Shown here piece after piece: positions 8,141 to 16,419 of a stretch of DNA of 64,000 nucleotides. The notes beneath the pieces were generated by a model. It saw only the letters and a list, made by a program, of their open reading frames with translations. It did no database searches and was not told the origin of the DNA. Position 1 is the first letter of the stretch. Every line of letters starts with the position of its first letter. The DNA is from Mycobacterium sp. WUMAC-067 (GTDB taxonomy: Bacteria > Actinomycetota > Actinomycetes > Mycobacteriales > Mycobacteriaceae). The DNA lies in the NCBI RefSeq assembly GCF_020217485.1, contig NZ_JAEKMI010000008.1:62001-126000 (forward strand). The letters run 5' to 3'. A program made the position numbers and the translations under genes.

Positions 8141-9613
8141 TCACACGTCCGCGAGCGCAGCGAGATCGCGCTTGACCACCTTGCCGACATCGTTGCGGGG
8201 CAGCTGTTCGACGAACACGATGCGTACCGGAACACGGTAGGGCGTCAGACGCTCGCGACACCACGACACGAGGCCGGCCTCGGAGACCGACTCATCGCCT
8301 CTGACGACGAACGCCCACGGCACCTCCCCGAGCCGCTCGTCGGGAACGCCGACGACGGCGGCTTCGCGCACACCATCGGCGGCCAGGAGGACGTCCTCTA
8401 CCGTGCCGGGAAACACTTTGAGGCCACCACGATTGATCATGTCCGATACTCGGCCATCGAGCCACAGAAAACCGTCATCGTCGAACCAGCCGAGGTCGCC
8501 GGTGTGGAACCAGCCGTCGTCGGTGAGCCGGTCCAGGAAGGCCGGATCGATCTTCCGCGCGGCCGTCGTGGGCGTGCGGACCATCACCTCGTCGTCGGCG
8601 ATCGTGACGTCGATGCCGGGCAGTGGCCTGCCGACCGAACCCAGTTTGGTCTCGCCCCACTCCCGGGCGTCGGCGGCCGACCAGCCCACCACCTCACCCT
8701 CGAGTTCGGTCTGGCCGTAGGAGTTCAGCACGATCACCCCGAACTTGTCCCGGAACCGGCGCGCCTGAACGGGCGACAGGGGAGCGGTGATCGACCGCAC
8801 GATCTTCAGTGGCGAGAGGTCGGCCACCGAGTCGTCGTGCAGAACCATGGTCAGCGCTGCGGGTGGTAATACGGTCGACCGCAACTGATGTCGCTTGACC
8901 AGAGCTGCGAAGTCCGTTGGTGAGAACCTCTCCATCAGCACGACACCCGAGCCCGCGCGGAAGGCGAACAAGACCTGGTATATGCCGGCCCACAGCGATA
9001 ACGACAAGGGCACCAGATTCGGCATGGGGGACCGCTTCGGTTCGGCTGCAGCGGATTTGGAGGCAGGTCTCGTGCCGCGAAGTTTGGCCAGCAGCCGGTC
9101 GATCAGATCGAGGACCGTGGTATGGCGAAGCGGCACCGGCTTTGGCGGTCCCGTGGTGCCGGACGTGAACTGCAGCAGGGCCACATCGTCGTCGTAGGAC
9201 CGCGCGTCGGCCCGGTGACCTGACGATGCGACCCTCGTCCACGACAGCGCCTCTCCGGTGATGACGGGCAGGTGACAAGTCGAGAAACGCCGTACGAGTG
9301 CGGGAGTGGTGATGATGGCGACGGGGCGCAACGTTTCCAGCTGGGTGACGATCTCGGCATCGGCCGCCCTGGGGTTCAGCGGTGTGTACACGCCGCCGGC
9401 GCGCCACGTGCCGAACAGCGCGGCGACGGTGGTGGCGTCGTTGGGCAGCATCGCGGCGACGACCTGTCCCGTCGCCAGCCCGGACTCGGCGAGCAGCTCG
9501 GCGAGTCGCGCGGCGCTGGCCGACAGCTCATCACGCGACACTTGGTTGTCCGTGGCGCCGACCGTGTGCACAGCGACCTCAGGCAGACCGTCCAGCAGCA
9601 TTGCCAGGCTCAC
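8141..9613 (-). CDS. Acyl-CoA ligase (AMP-binding)
   Basis: A 490-residue ANL-superfamily ligase. Motifs: FTSGTTGPPKPVPL near residue 150, NSYGQTELEGE (A5), GWFHTGDLGWFDDDGF (A7), and the A10 lysine in LPRNDVGKVVKRDL. It activates a carboxylic acid as a CoA thioester. The GTG start overlaps the stop of the upstream crotonase gene (GTGA). It is the last gene of a six-gene leftward operon (14553 to 8141) with two crotonase-fold genes, a dehydrogenase, a third crotonase and a MaoC-like hydratase. Confidence 0.93.
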   Translation of the reverse strand: MSLAMLLDGLPEVAVHTVGATDNQVSRDELSASAARLAELLAESGLATGQVVAAMLPNDATTVAALFGTWRAGGVYTPLNPRAADAEIVTQLETLRPVAIITTPALVRRFSTCHLPVITGEALSWTRVASSGHRADARSYDDDVALLQFTSGTTGPPKPVPLRHTTVLDLIDRLLAKLRGTRPASKSAAAEPKRSPMPNLVPLSLSLWAGIYQVLFAFRAGSGVVLMERFSPTDFAALVKRHQLRSTVLPPAALTMVLHDDSVADLSPLKIVRSITAPLSPVQARRFRDKFGVIVLNSYGQTELEGEVVGWSAADAREWGETKLGSVGRPLPGIDVTIADDEVMVRTPTTAARKIDPAFLDRLTDDGWFHTGDLGWFDDDGFLWLDGRVSDMINRGGLKVFPGTVEDVLLAADGVREAAVVGVPDERLGEVPWAFVVRGDESVSEAGLVSWCRERLTPYRVPVRIVFVEQLPRNDVGKVVKRDLAALADV

Positions 9614-10410
9614 GAATCAGCCACCAGGGGAGCCCAGTTCGGAGTTCGCTTGTCCGCAAAGGCAAGGGGGCCCTCGTTCTGGTCCGGATGCCCCCACATC
9701 GACGTCAGGTGCTTCGCACCTTCGCGGCACGCGTCGGTGAGCCCGTATTCGAGTGCGCCCCACAGCGCCCGCTTGGTGGCGCGCATCGCCGCCGGTGAGT
9801 TCTTGGCGATCTTCTCGGCGAGCTCCTGGGCGGCGGCACGCAGCTCGTCGGGCGGGTCGATCACCTGGCTGATCATGCCGAGTTCGTACGCGCGCTGGGC
9901 ACTGAGCCGTTCGTGACTACCGATGAGCGCCATTCGTAACACGGCTTCGGCGGGCATCTTTCGCATCAGTGCGATGGTCTCGAGCGCGCTGACCTGACCG
10001 ATGGAGACGTGGGGGTCGACGAAGGTCGCATCCGACGACGCGATGACGATGTCGGCGTCGGCCACCCAGTGCAGTCCGCCGCCCGCGCAGACCCCATTGA
10101 CGGCAGTGATGACCGGCTTCTCGACATTGCAGTGCCAGGCGCTCAGCTTCAGATCCAGTGTGCGCATGGTCTCCTGAAATTGCTGCACGGCCTCGCCGTC
10201 GAGGTCCTCGACATCGGCGCCAACCTGAAACGCCCGACCGTTTCCCGTGTGCACGATGACGCGGACGTCGGGATCGGCATTCAATTCCGCCCAGGCCCTG
10301 GGGAATTCCTCGCGCATCACGACGTCATAGGCATTGAGACGGTCAGGGCGGTCATTGATGATCCATCCGACGGGACCGCGCCGTTCGACGATGAGTCGCT
10401 GGTATGTCAT
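9610..10410 (-). CDS. Enoyl-CoA hydratase/isomerase family protein
   Basis: A 266-residue crotonase-fold protein. VNGVCAGGGLHWVADADI holds the oxyanion-hole glycine block and VDPHVSIGQV the second active-site loop. The two Glu residues of canonical hydratases are replaced (His at both places), so simple hydration of an enoyl-CoA by the classical mechanism is doubtful. It could be an isomerase, a C-C hydrolase or a decarboxylase of the same fold. The ATG overlaps the stop of the closely similar paralogue upstream; the pair probably arose by duplication. Confidence 0.88.
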   Translation of the reverse strand: MTYQRLIVERRGPVGWIINDRPDRLNAYDVVMREEFPRAWAELNADPDVRVIVHTGNGRAFQVGADVEDLDGEAVQQFQETMRTLDLKLSAWHCNVEKPVITAVNGVCAGGGLHWVADADIVIASSDATFVDPHVSIGQVSALETIALMRKMPAEAVLRMALIGSHERLSAQRAYELGMISQVIDPPDELRAAAQELAEKIAKNSPAAMRATKRALWGALEYGLTDACREGAKHLTSMWGHPDQNEGPLAFADKRTPNWAPLVADS

Positions 10411-11222
10411 GAAACCTCCGCCACGTCCGGCAGCGGCTGCCACCGCGGCGCACGCTTCTCGCGCCACGCCCGCACACCCTCGGCATGATCAAGGTGATTG
10501 CGGAGCCGCCAGATCTCCTCGGCGGCATCGCGTCGCGCCTGCGTCAATCCGACTTCCAAGGAGTGCCAGAGCGCCTTCTTGGTGGTGCGCATCGCGGTCG
10601 GCGAATTTGTGGCGATCGCGGCTGCGAGTCGGCCCGCGGTTGCGCGGAGCTGATCGGTCGGCACCACCTCGGACAGAATGCCCAACTGGTAGGCGCGCCG
10701 CGCCGAGATGCGTTCACCCTTGCCCCCCAGCGTCATTCGAAGCACCGCCTCCATCGGCGACTTGCGCAGCAGCGTGACTGCCTCGTACGCGACGGCCTGC
10801 CCGATGGAGACGTGGGGGTCGGTGAAGGATGCCTGCTCGGCGGCGATGACGATGTCGGCGTCCGCGACAAGGTGTAGACCCCCTCCCGCGCACACCCCGT
10901 TGACCGCGGCGATCACCGGTTTCCACACGCCGCAGTGCCAAGACGAGATCTTCAGCTCGGCGTCCCTGGTTCGGCGGGAGTGCCGTCGCATGGCCCCCTT
11001 GTCCCGCGCGACCTGGACCACGTCCATCCCGGTGCAGAACGCCTTGCCGTTGGCGGCGTTGACGATCACGTTGACCTCCGGATCGGTATCGAGGTCGGCC
11101 CAGGCGGCCTCGAGCTCGTCGAGCATCAGCGCGTCGAAGGCGTTGCCCGCGTCGGGCCTGTTGAGGATCAGCCAGCCGATCCCGTCGGACTTGGATACGA
11201 TCAAGCGTTCATAGCCGCTCAT
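10407..11222 (-). CDS. Enoyl-CoA hydratase/isomerase family protein, tandem paralogue
   Basis: A 271-residue crotonase-fold protein, parallel in layout to the next gene: NGVCAGGGLHLVADADI and TDPHVSIGQAVAYEAV. As in its neighbour, the canonical Glu residues of the active site are not present. ATGA overlaps join it to the dehydrogenase upstream and to its paralogue downstream. The two paralogues may form a heteromeric crotonase or act on successive intermediates. Confidence 0.88.
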   Translation of the reverse strand: MSGYERLIVSKSDGIGWLILNRPDAGNAFDALMLDELEAAWADLDTDPEVNVIVNAANGKAFCTGMDVVQVARDKGAMRRHSRRTRDAELKISSWHCGVWKPVIAAVNGVCAGGGLHLVADADIVIAAEQASFTDPHVSIGQAVAYEAVTLLRKSPMEAVLRMTLGGKGERISARRAYQLGILSEVVPTDQLRATAGRLAAAIATNSPTAMRTTKKALWHSLEVGLTQARRDAAEEIWRLRNHLDHAEGVRAWREKRAPRWQPLPDVAEVS

Positions 11223-12478
11223 GAACGGGGAATGTCCTTCCAGGGCTTGCCCTTCCAGGGATCGGGCTCCTTCGGCAAGCCGAGCACGCGTTCACCGAGG
11301 ATGTTCTTGTTGATGTCGGTGGTGCCGCCCTCGGTGCCGTTGGCGAGGCTGCGCATCATGCCCTGCACATCCCGTGGCAGAGCATCATCATCGTCGGTGG
11401 TGGGCCATGCAATCGCCGCCGTACCCAGCAGATCGACCATCAGGTCCTGTATCTGCTGATTGATGGTGGCCTGGTGAACCTTGCCAATCGAGGACGCCGC
11501 GCCCGGTGACTGTCCGGCCGAAAGTGCGGCGCGCACACGATCATTGGTCCAGCCACGGACCCGCTCCTGCGCCCACAGGCGCATCACCTTGTTCCGGACC
11601 ACCGGATCGGCCCACCGCCCGGTCTCCCTGGCGAGGGTGATCAGTCGTTCGGCGCTCGAGCCACCGAGGCGGCCCATGCCACCCGAACCCGAGCCCGACA
11701 CCATCTGCCGCTCGCTGGACAATGTCGATGCACTCACGCGCCAGCCGTCGTTGACGTCGCCGACCCGCTGGGCGTCCGGCACGCGCGCCTCGTCGAGGAA
11801 GACCTCGTTGAACTCGGCCTCGCCGGTGATCTGGCGAAGCGGTCGCACCTCGACGCCCGGTTGGTGCATGTCAAGCAGGAAGTACGTGATGCCCTTGTGC
11901 TTGGGCTGGTCGGGATCCGTCCGCGCCAACAGGATCGCGAAATCGGCCTCATCGGCCCATGTGGTCCACACCTTCTGGCCGGAGATCACCCAGTCTGCGT
12001 CCTCGCCCGAGCCGTCCCGTACGGCCTTGGTGGCGAGCGACGCGAGATCCGAGCCAGCGCCCGGCTCACTGAACAACTGGCACCACTTCTCCTCGTTGCG
12101 CACGATCGGTGGGAGGAAACGCCGGCGTTGCTCCTCTGTCCCGTGACTGAACAGAGCGGCTGCGGCGTTGTTGAGCCCCAGTGGGTTGAGCCGCGAGAGG
12201 CGTAGCGGCGCAAGTACTCCCTCGATGGCGCGCGCCATGTCGTTGTCGACGCCGAGGCCGCCGTGTTCGGGGAGCCATGTCGGCACCACCAGACCCGTCC
12301 TGGCGAATGTCGGGTACCACCGCCGGTAGTCGGCGGGGGTGCGGACGGCCCGCAGCGCCGCCGGCCCGTCGGCCGCGGCCGAGCGCCATGCTGAGGGCAC
12401 CTCGGCATCGATCCACTGCCGTACCACCGCGAGTGCATCATCGACCGGTGTGTCCGGGCGGATCGGTAGTTGGGTCAT
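11219..12478 (-). CDS. Acyl-CoA dehydrogenase
   Basis: A 419-residue FadE. It shows WCQLFSEPGAGSDLASLATK, GQKVWTTWADEADFAILLART and a C-terminal segment EGGTTDINKNILGERVLGLPK, where the usual GTSE motif is rewritten as GGTTD. The start ATG at 12478 lies 13 bp after the upstream stop. The longer in-frame reading overlaps the upstream crotonase gene and is rejected. Likely FAD-dependent acyl-CoA dehydrogenation in the same six-gene operon. Confidence 0.9.
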   Translation of the reverse strand: MTQLPIRPDTPVDDALAVVRQWIDAEVPSAWRSAAADGPAALRAVRTPADYRRWYPTFARTGLVVPTWLPEHGGLGVDNDMARAIEGVLAPLRLSRLNPLGLNNAAAALFSHGTEEQRRRFLPPIVRNEEKWCQLFSEPGAGSDLASLATKAVRDGSGEDADWVISGQKVWTTWADEADFAILLARTDPDQPKHKGITYFLLDMHQPGVEVRPLRQITGEAEFNEVFLDEARVPDAQRVGDVNDGWRVSASTLSSERQMVSGSGSGGMGRLGGSSAERLITLARETGRWADPVVRNKVMRLWAQERVRGWTNDRVRAALSAGQSPGAASSIGKVHQATINQQIQDLMVDLLGTAAIAWPTTDDDDALPRDVQGMMRSLANGTEGGTTDINKNILGERVLGLPKEPDPWKGKPWKDIPRS

Positions 12479-12491
12479 GATCTCAACCTTT

Positions 12492-13298
12492 TCAGCGGCC
12501 CTTGAACTCTGCGCCGCGCTTGTCGCGGAAGGCGGCCAGGCCCTCCTTGAAATCCTCACTACGGCTGGATAATTCGAGTGCCAATGCCTCGTTCTGGAGA
12601 TGGCGGTCAAGGTCGAGCCCGTTGCCGCTGTGCAACAACCACTTGGTGAGCCCGAGAGAAACCGTGGGCGCGTCACCCAGTTCTCTGACGAGTTGTTCGG
12701 CCACCGAGGGCAATTCGTCGGATGCGCAGGCGCCGTGGATGATGCCCCACTCGGCGGCGCACGTTCCTCCGATTTCCCGGCCGAGCATCAGCAGCTGTCG
12801 GGTGCGTACCAATCCGATGAGCCGTGGCAGCAACCAGGCCGCGCCGCTGTCGGGGGTGAAACCGCGCGCCATGAAGGGTTCCCAGAACCGGGCGTCGTCG
12901 GCGGCCACGCAGAAGTCTGACGCCAGCGCGATGTGAAAGCCCAGGCCGATCGCCCAACCGCGGACCACGGCGACAATCGGCACCTGCGTCTGAAGCATCA
13001 GCGGGATCAGCCGATTGGCCTTGTTCGGTAACCGGCGCTGCGTGCTGCCCACGCGAGGTTTCCGTTCGGACTTCGCGTTATTGGCGATCAAGTCCGCGCC
13101 GGCACAGAAGTCCGCTCCGTTGGCGTCGATCCGGATGACCCGCACCGATTCGTCGACGCCCGCGTCGGCCAGGTGTCCGATCATCGCGTCGAGCATGACG
13201 TCGTTCATGGCGTTGCGGCGGTCGGCGCGGTCGAGGGTCAGCCGCAGGGTCGGGCCCTGCTGTTCGGCCATAAGACCGGGAACACTGCGGTAACTCAT
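12492..13298 (-). CDS. Crotonase-fold (enoyl-CoA hydratase-like) protein
   Basis: A 268-residue crotonase superfamily protein. GAGADL-type entry is ADFCAGADLIANN; the oxyanion block is RGWAIGLGFHIALASDF; the second loop is WEPFMARGFTPDSGAAWLLPRLIG. The PDSG segment resembles PaaG/PaaB-like isomerases more than fatty-acid hydratases. It is similar in loop layout to the divergently encoded protein at 14652-15476. It begins 4 nt after the stop of the MaoC-like gene. Confidence 0.88.
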   Translation of the reverse strand: MSYRSVPGLMAEQQGPTLRLTLDRADRRNAMNDVMLDAMIGHLADAGVDESVRVIRIDANGADFCAGADLIANNAKSERKPRVGSTQRRLPNKANRLIPLMLQTQVPIVAVVRGWAIGLGFHIALASDFCVAADDARFWEPFMARGFTPDSGAAWLLPRLIGLVRTRQLLMLGREIGGTCAAEWGIIHGACASDELPSVAEQLVRELGDAPTVSLGLTKWLLHSGNGLDLDRHLQNEALALELSSRSEDFKEGLAAFRDKRGAEFKGR

Positions 13299-13302
13299 GT
13301 GC

Positions 13303-14553
13303 TCAGCGCTCGGCGAACTGTTTCGTCACGGCGGTCAGCAGTTGGCTGAGGTCGGCCGCGCCGCCCGGCGGCTCGGGCAGGCGCACCGGTCCTCGATCGC
13401 GGCTGGGCAACAGGATGGTGGCGTGTCCGGGCGCGGTGATCTGGCCGCGGTGGTTGGTCGCCGCGAGCTCGAGGTCGACTGCGGGTCGTTCGCCTTCGGC
13501 GAGGTACTTGCGGACCACGGTGCCGGTGACGGTGTGGACGTCGCCAACGTAGTTGAACAGACGGAACTCGCAATCGAGCTTCCACAGCCAGGCGTCGTCG
13601 CCCATCCAGTCCGTGCACAGGTGGATCAGCCACGTCTCGCGCATGCGCCCGTAGTCGAACGTGGTGGGGTTGCCCGCGTTGCGCGCGGCGCCGGGGTCCC
13701 AGTGCACCCGCTGCTGAGCATCGGGGACACCGTATTCGTTGGGGGTGTAGAAGCGGGGGATGCGCTGTCGGTTGCGCCATGCGAGTCTCAGCGGACGCAC
13801 ACCATACATGCCGGTACCCATGCCGACGTGCCAGCAGACCATGTCGGTAACCGTCAACGGCCCCTTCGTCAACGGCCCCACATCGTCGCCTTCGGTGACG
13901 TCTTCCCACCATCGCGGATCGGCGCCGCGCGGGCTTTCGCGCGCGTAGCGTTCGTCGAGCTCGGCGATCTCGTCCGCGGTCCACGTCTTGAGCTCGACGG
14001 TGTCGTACTTCTTGCGGCCGCGCGCCTTGCTGCGTTCGGTGCGAATCATGTTGCGGTACTGGGCGCCCAAGATCGTGCCCTCGTCGTCACGAAACACCTG
14101 GGCGGACCACTCGTGGATGGCACGCTCGGCGAAGTCGCTGCTCTTGTCGAGCGCCGCCACCAGGGCGTTGCGCCTGAACACGCGGTGGTTGGCGCGCAGC
14201 GGGGCCCACCATTCCCGAGCCGACGAGGCGTAGAAGGCATGTACCCCGCGAAGTGGGTCGCCCTTGGTCAGTGCGCGGTCCTCGTCGGAGAGCGTCGTGA
14301 CCTCGTCCTCTCCGATCAGCGTGTCGCCGCCGACAAGGGCAGGTGGGGCCACAGACTCTCCCCATACAGACTTCGCTGCGTATTCCGGATCGGTCCATAA
14401 CGGGTTGGCGTCACCGTAGCTTTCGGCGACGTGACGAAACGTGTCTTCGTTGGGGCGGTAGTAGTGCGGCGGCTGCGTGTGCGGGACGGCGATGCCGATG
14501 GTAGCGCGCAACCTGGCCAATCCCTCGTCGGTGATCAGGCCGGTCTGCCCCAT
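13303..14553 (-). CDS. FAS1/MaoC-type double-hotdog dehydratase family protein
   Basis: A 416-residue protein with two hotdog-type halves. The N-terminal half contains RPNEDTFRHVAESYGDANPL and SVWGESVAPPALVGGD, typical of the FAS1-like dehydratase N-terminal domain. The C-terminal half (TVTDMVCWHVGMGTGMYGV onward) is the second hotdog with WDPGAARNAGNPTTFDYGRM. Such proteins hydrate enoyl-CoAs, including bulky ones. The ATG has AGGAGG 7 nt upstream. It is the first gene of the six-gene leftward operon and is divergent from the crotonase gene at 14652, with site E between them. Confidence 0.85.
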   Translation of the reverse strand: MGQTGLITDEGLARLRATIGIAVPHTQPPHYYRPNEDTFRHVAESYGDANPLWTDPEYAAKSVWGESVAPPALVGGDTLIGEDEVTTLSDEDRALTKGDPLRGVHAFYASSAREWWAPLRANHRVFRRNALVAALDKSSDFAERAIHEWSAQVFRDDEGTILGAQYRNMIRTERSKARGRKKYDTVELKTWTADEIAELDERYARESPRGADPRWWEDVTEGDDVGPLTKGPLTVTDMVCWHVGMGTGMYGVRPLRLAWRNRQRIPRFYTPNEYGVPDAQQRVHWDPGAARNAGNPTTFDYGRMRETWLIHLCTDWMGDDAWLWKLDCEFRLFNYVGDVHTVTGTVVRKYLAEGERPAVDLELAATNHRGQITAPGHATILLPSRDRGPVRLPEPPGGAADLSQLLTAVTKQFAER

Positions 14554-14597
14554 CGGATCGCCTCCTCGTTGTGGCCCGCGTCGTAGCCCGGACAAGG

Positions 14598-14615
14598 TGG
14601 AAATTAAGATACCCG
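14598..14615. promoter_or_regulatory. Possible operator site E (weak match)
   Basis: On the minus strand this reads CGGGTATCTTAATTTCCA. The TTTCCA half is perfect for TGRRAA-N6-TTYYCA, and the other half matches 4 of 6. It sits in the 98-bp divergent promoter region between the MaoC-like operon and the crotonase gene. Confidence 0.4.
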
Positions 14616-14651
14616 AAAAACGGAAACGCCGTTAACGCAGGGGTGAACGAG

Positions 14652-15476
14652 ATGGCCGAAGAAGCATCCGGGATCGTGTGTGCGATCGGCGCCGACGGCG
14701 TCGCGCGGGTGACCATAGATCGCCCCGAAACGGGAAACTCGTTGTCTCCGTTGGCGCGTGACGCACTAACCGAAACCTTCGTACGGGCTAACGACAACCC
14801 TGCGGTTCGCGCGGTGCTGTTGAACGCCAGCGGCACTCGGCACTTCTGCGCGGGGGCCGGCCTCGCACCTCAACCGGCGCGCGGCGGGGCCGCCGTCGAG
14901 CCGGTGCAAAAGCGTCCGGGTGACATCGCGCGGATGCTTCAGCAGGGCTGGCAGCGGCTGGTCGCGTCCATTCTCGACTGTGACAAGCCGGTGATCGCGG
15001 CGGTCAAGGGCACGGCCGCGGGGGCGGGCGCGAGCCTGGTTCTGGCGTGCGACCTGGTCGTGATGTCAACGGAAGCAAAGCTTGTCGAGGCGTTTGTGCA
15101 TCGCGGAATCCTGCCGGATTCCGGCGCCATCCACCTCCTGACGAGGATCGTCGGCCTGCGCAAGGCGACCGAACTGCTGATGCTCGGTGAGCCGGTCGAC
15201 GCGGCCACCTGCGAAAGGCTCGGACTGGTCAATCGGGTGACCGCACCGGACGACACCGACGCCGTCGCCGAGGAGCTCGCGGGGCGCTTGGCCGCGGGGC
15301 CGACGGTGATGCTGGCGCTGACCAAGCGGCTGTTGTCGGTCTCGTCGGAGTCCGATCGGCACCGCGCATTCGAGCAGGAGGCGTGGGCTCAGGAGGTGGT
15401 GTCGGGTACGGCGGACCTCCAAGAGGGTCTCGCGTCGTTCGCCGAACGCCGCAATCCCAAGTTCCTGGGTCGATGA
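14652..15476 (+). CDS. Crotonase-fold (enoyl-CoA hydratase/isomerase) protein
   Basis: A 274-residue crotonase superfamily member with NASGTRHFCAGAGLAPQP, VKGTAAGAGASLVLACDLV and VHRGILPDSGAIHLLTRIVG. The PDSG loop matches the PaaG-like isomerase branch. Canonical hydratase Glu residues are absent. The ATG follows an AGGGG by 8 nt; a GTG 9 nt upstream is the alternative start. It is encoded alone, divergent from the MaoC-like operon and convergent with an SDR gene 11 bp downstream. Confidence 0.88.
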   Translation: MAEEASGIVCAIGADGVARVTIDRPETGNSLSPLARDALTETFVRANDNPAVRAVLLNASGTRHFCAGAGLAPQPARGGAAVEPVQKRPGDIARMLQQGWQRLVASILDCDKPVIAAVKGTAAGAGASLVLACDLVVMSTEAKLVEAFVHRGILPDSGAIHLLTRIVGLRKATELLMLGEPVDAATCERLGLVNRVTAPDDTDAVAEELAGRLAAGPTVMLALTKRLLSVSSESDRHRAFEQEAWAQEVVSGTADLQEGLASFAERRNPKFLGR

Positions 15477-15487
15477 CTTACCGTGGG

Positions 15488-16354
15488 TCAGCGTGCAGTC
15501 GGGCCGCCGCGAACGGTGAACGTTGCGCAGTCGTCGATCTCGTCGATCGACGATGCCACCGACTCCGCCGTCAGCGACGTGTCCTCGACTCCCTTGGTGA
15601 CACCGATGAATACCCGCGACACTTTCCCGGCGCCAACTGAGTAGATGTGCGCGGTGCGGTCGCAGGACCGGTGGCACAGATAGACCACGACGGGGGTGAC
15701 AAGCTCGGGATGCATGGCCTTACCGGCGTCGCCCATGATGTCCTCGGTCATTCGGGTCAGCGCGATGGGGGCGATGGCGTTGATGGCGATGCCGTTGCGG
15801 GCGCCTTCGATGGCGAGAACGTGCATCATGCCGACCAGCCCCATCTTTGCGGCGCCATAGTTGGCCTGACCGAAATTGCCGAAAAGGCCGGTGCCCGAGG
15901 TCGTCTGAACGATTCTGCCGTAATTCTGCGCCCGCATGACCGGCCACACCGCCCGCGTGACGTTGAATGCTCCGGAGAGGTGCACGGCAATAACGGCGTC
16001 GACCTGCTCGGCGGTCATGTTCTTGAACGCCGCGTCGCGCAGAATCCCCGCGTTGTTCACCAGCACATCGACCTGCCCGAAAGCGTCCATCGCGGCGGTC
16101 ACGATTGCCGCACCGCCCTCCTCGGTGGCCACCGAGTCACCGTTGGCGATCGCGGTACCCCCGGCGGCGGTGATCTCGTCGACCACTGCTTGGGCCGCCG
16201 ATATCGTCGCCCCGCTGCCGTCCACCGAACTACCCAGGTCGTTGACCACGACCCGGGCGCCGCGCCGGGCGAGCTCGAGTGCATGACAGCGGCCCAGTCC
16301 GCGGCCCGCCCCCGTGACGATGGCGACCTGGTTGTCGAAAGACATTGAATGCAT
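15488..16354 (-). CDS. SDR, multifunctional-enzyme-2-like 3-hydroxyacyl-CoA dehydrogenase
   Basis: A 288-residue SDR with TGAGRGLGRCHALELARRGA, VNDLGSS, NNAG, and YGAAK as the catalytic Tyr-Lys pair. The motif pattern VAIVTGAGRGLGR...VVVNDLG is that of the dehydrogenase domain of peroxisomal-type MFE-2 / 17-beta-HSD4. It lacks the hydratase and sterol-carrier domains. Likely role: oxidation of a 3-hydroxyacyl-CoA with NAD. Two nearby ATGs (16354 and 16345) are possible starts. Divergent from the ligase gene, with operator-like site F between them. Confidence 0.88.
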   Translation of the reverse strand: MHSMSFDNQVAIVTGAGRGLGRCHALELARRGARVVVNDLGSSVDGSGATISAAQAVVDEITAAGGTAIANGDSVATEEGGAAIVTAAMDAFGQVDVLVNNAGILRDAAFKNMTAEQVDAVIAVHLSGAFNVTRAVWPVMRAQNYGRIVQTTSGTGLFGNFGQANYGAAKMGLVGMMHVLAIEGARNGIAINAIAPIALTRMTEDIMGDAGKAMHPELVTPVVVYLCHRSCDRTAHIYSVGAGKVSRVFIGVTKGVEDTSLTAESVASSIDEIDDCATFTVRGGPTAR

Positions 16355-16379
16355 GGGTGAGAGGTTACATTTACCTAAT

Positions 16380-16397
16380 CGAGAACAACCATTTGCA
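16380..16397. promoter_or_regulatory. Operator-like site F (CGAGAA-N6-TTTGCA)
   Basis: CGAGAACAACCATTTGCA matches the shared operator pattern with the first and a fourth-from-end position changed. It lies midway between the divergent SDR (start 16354) and ligase (start 16420) genes. Confidence 0.5.
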
Positions 16398-16419
16398 TCG
16401 GAGGCTTCGGAGGAGGCCC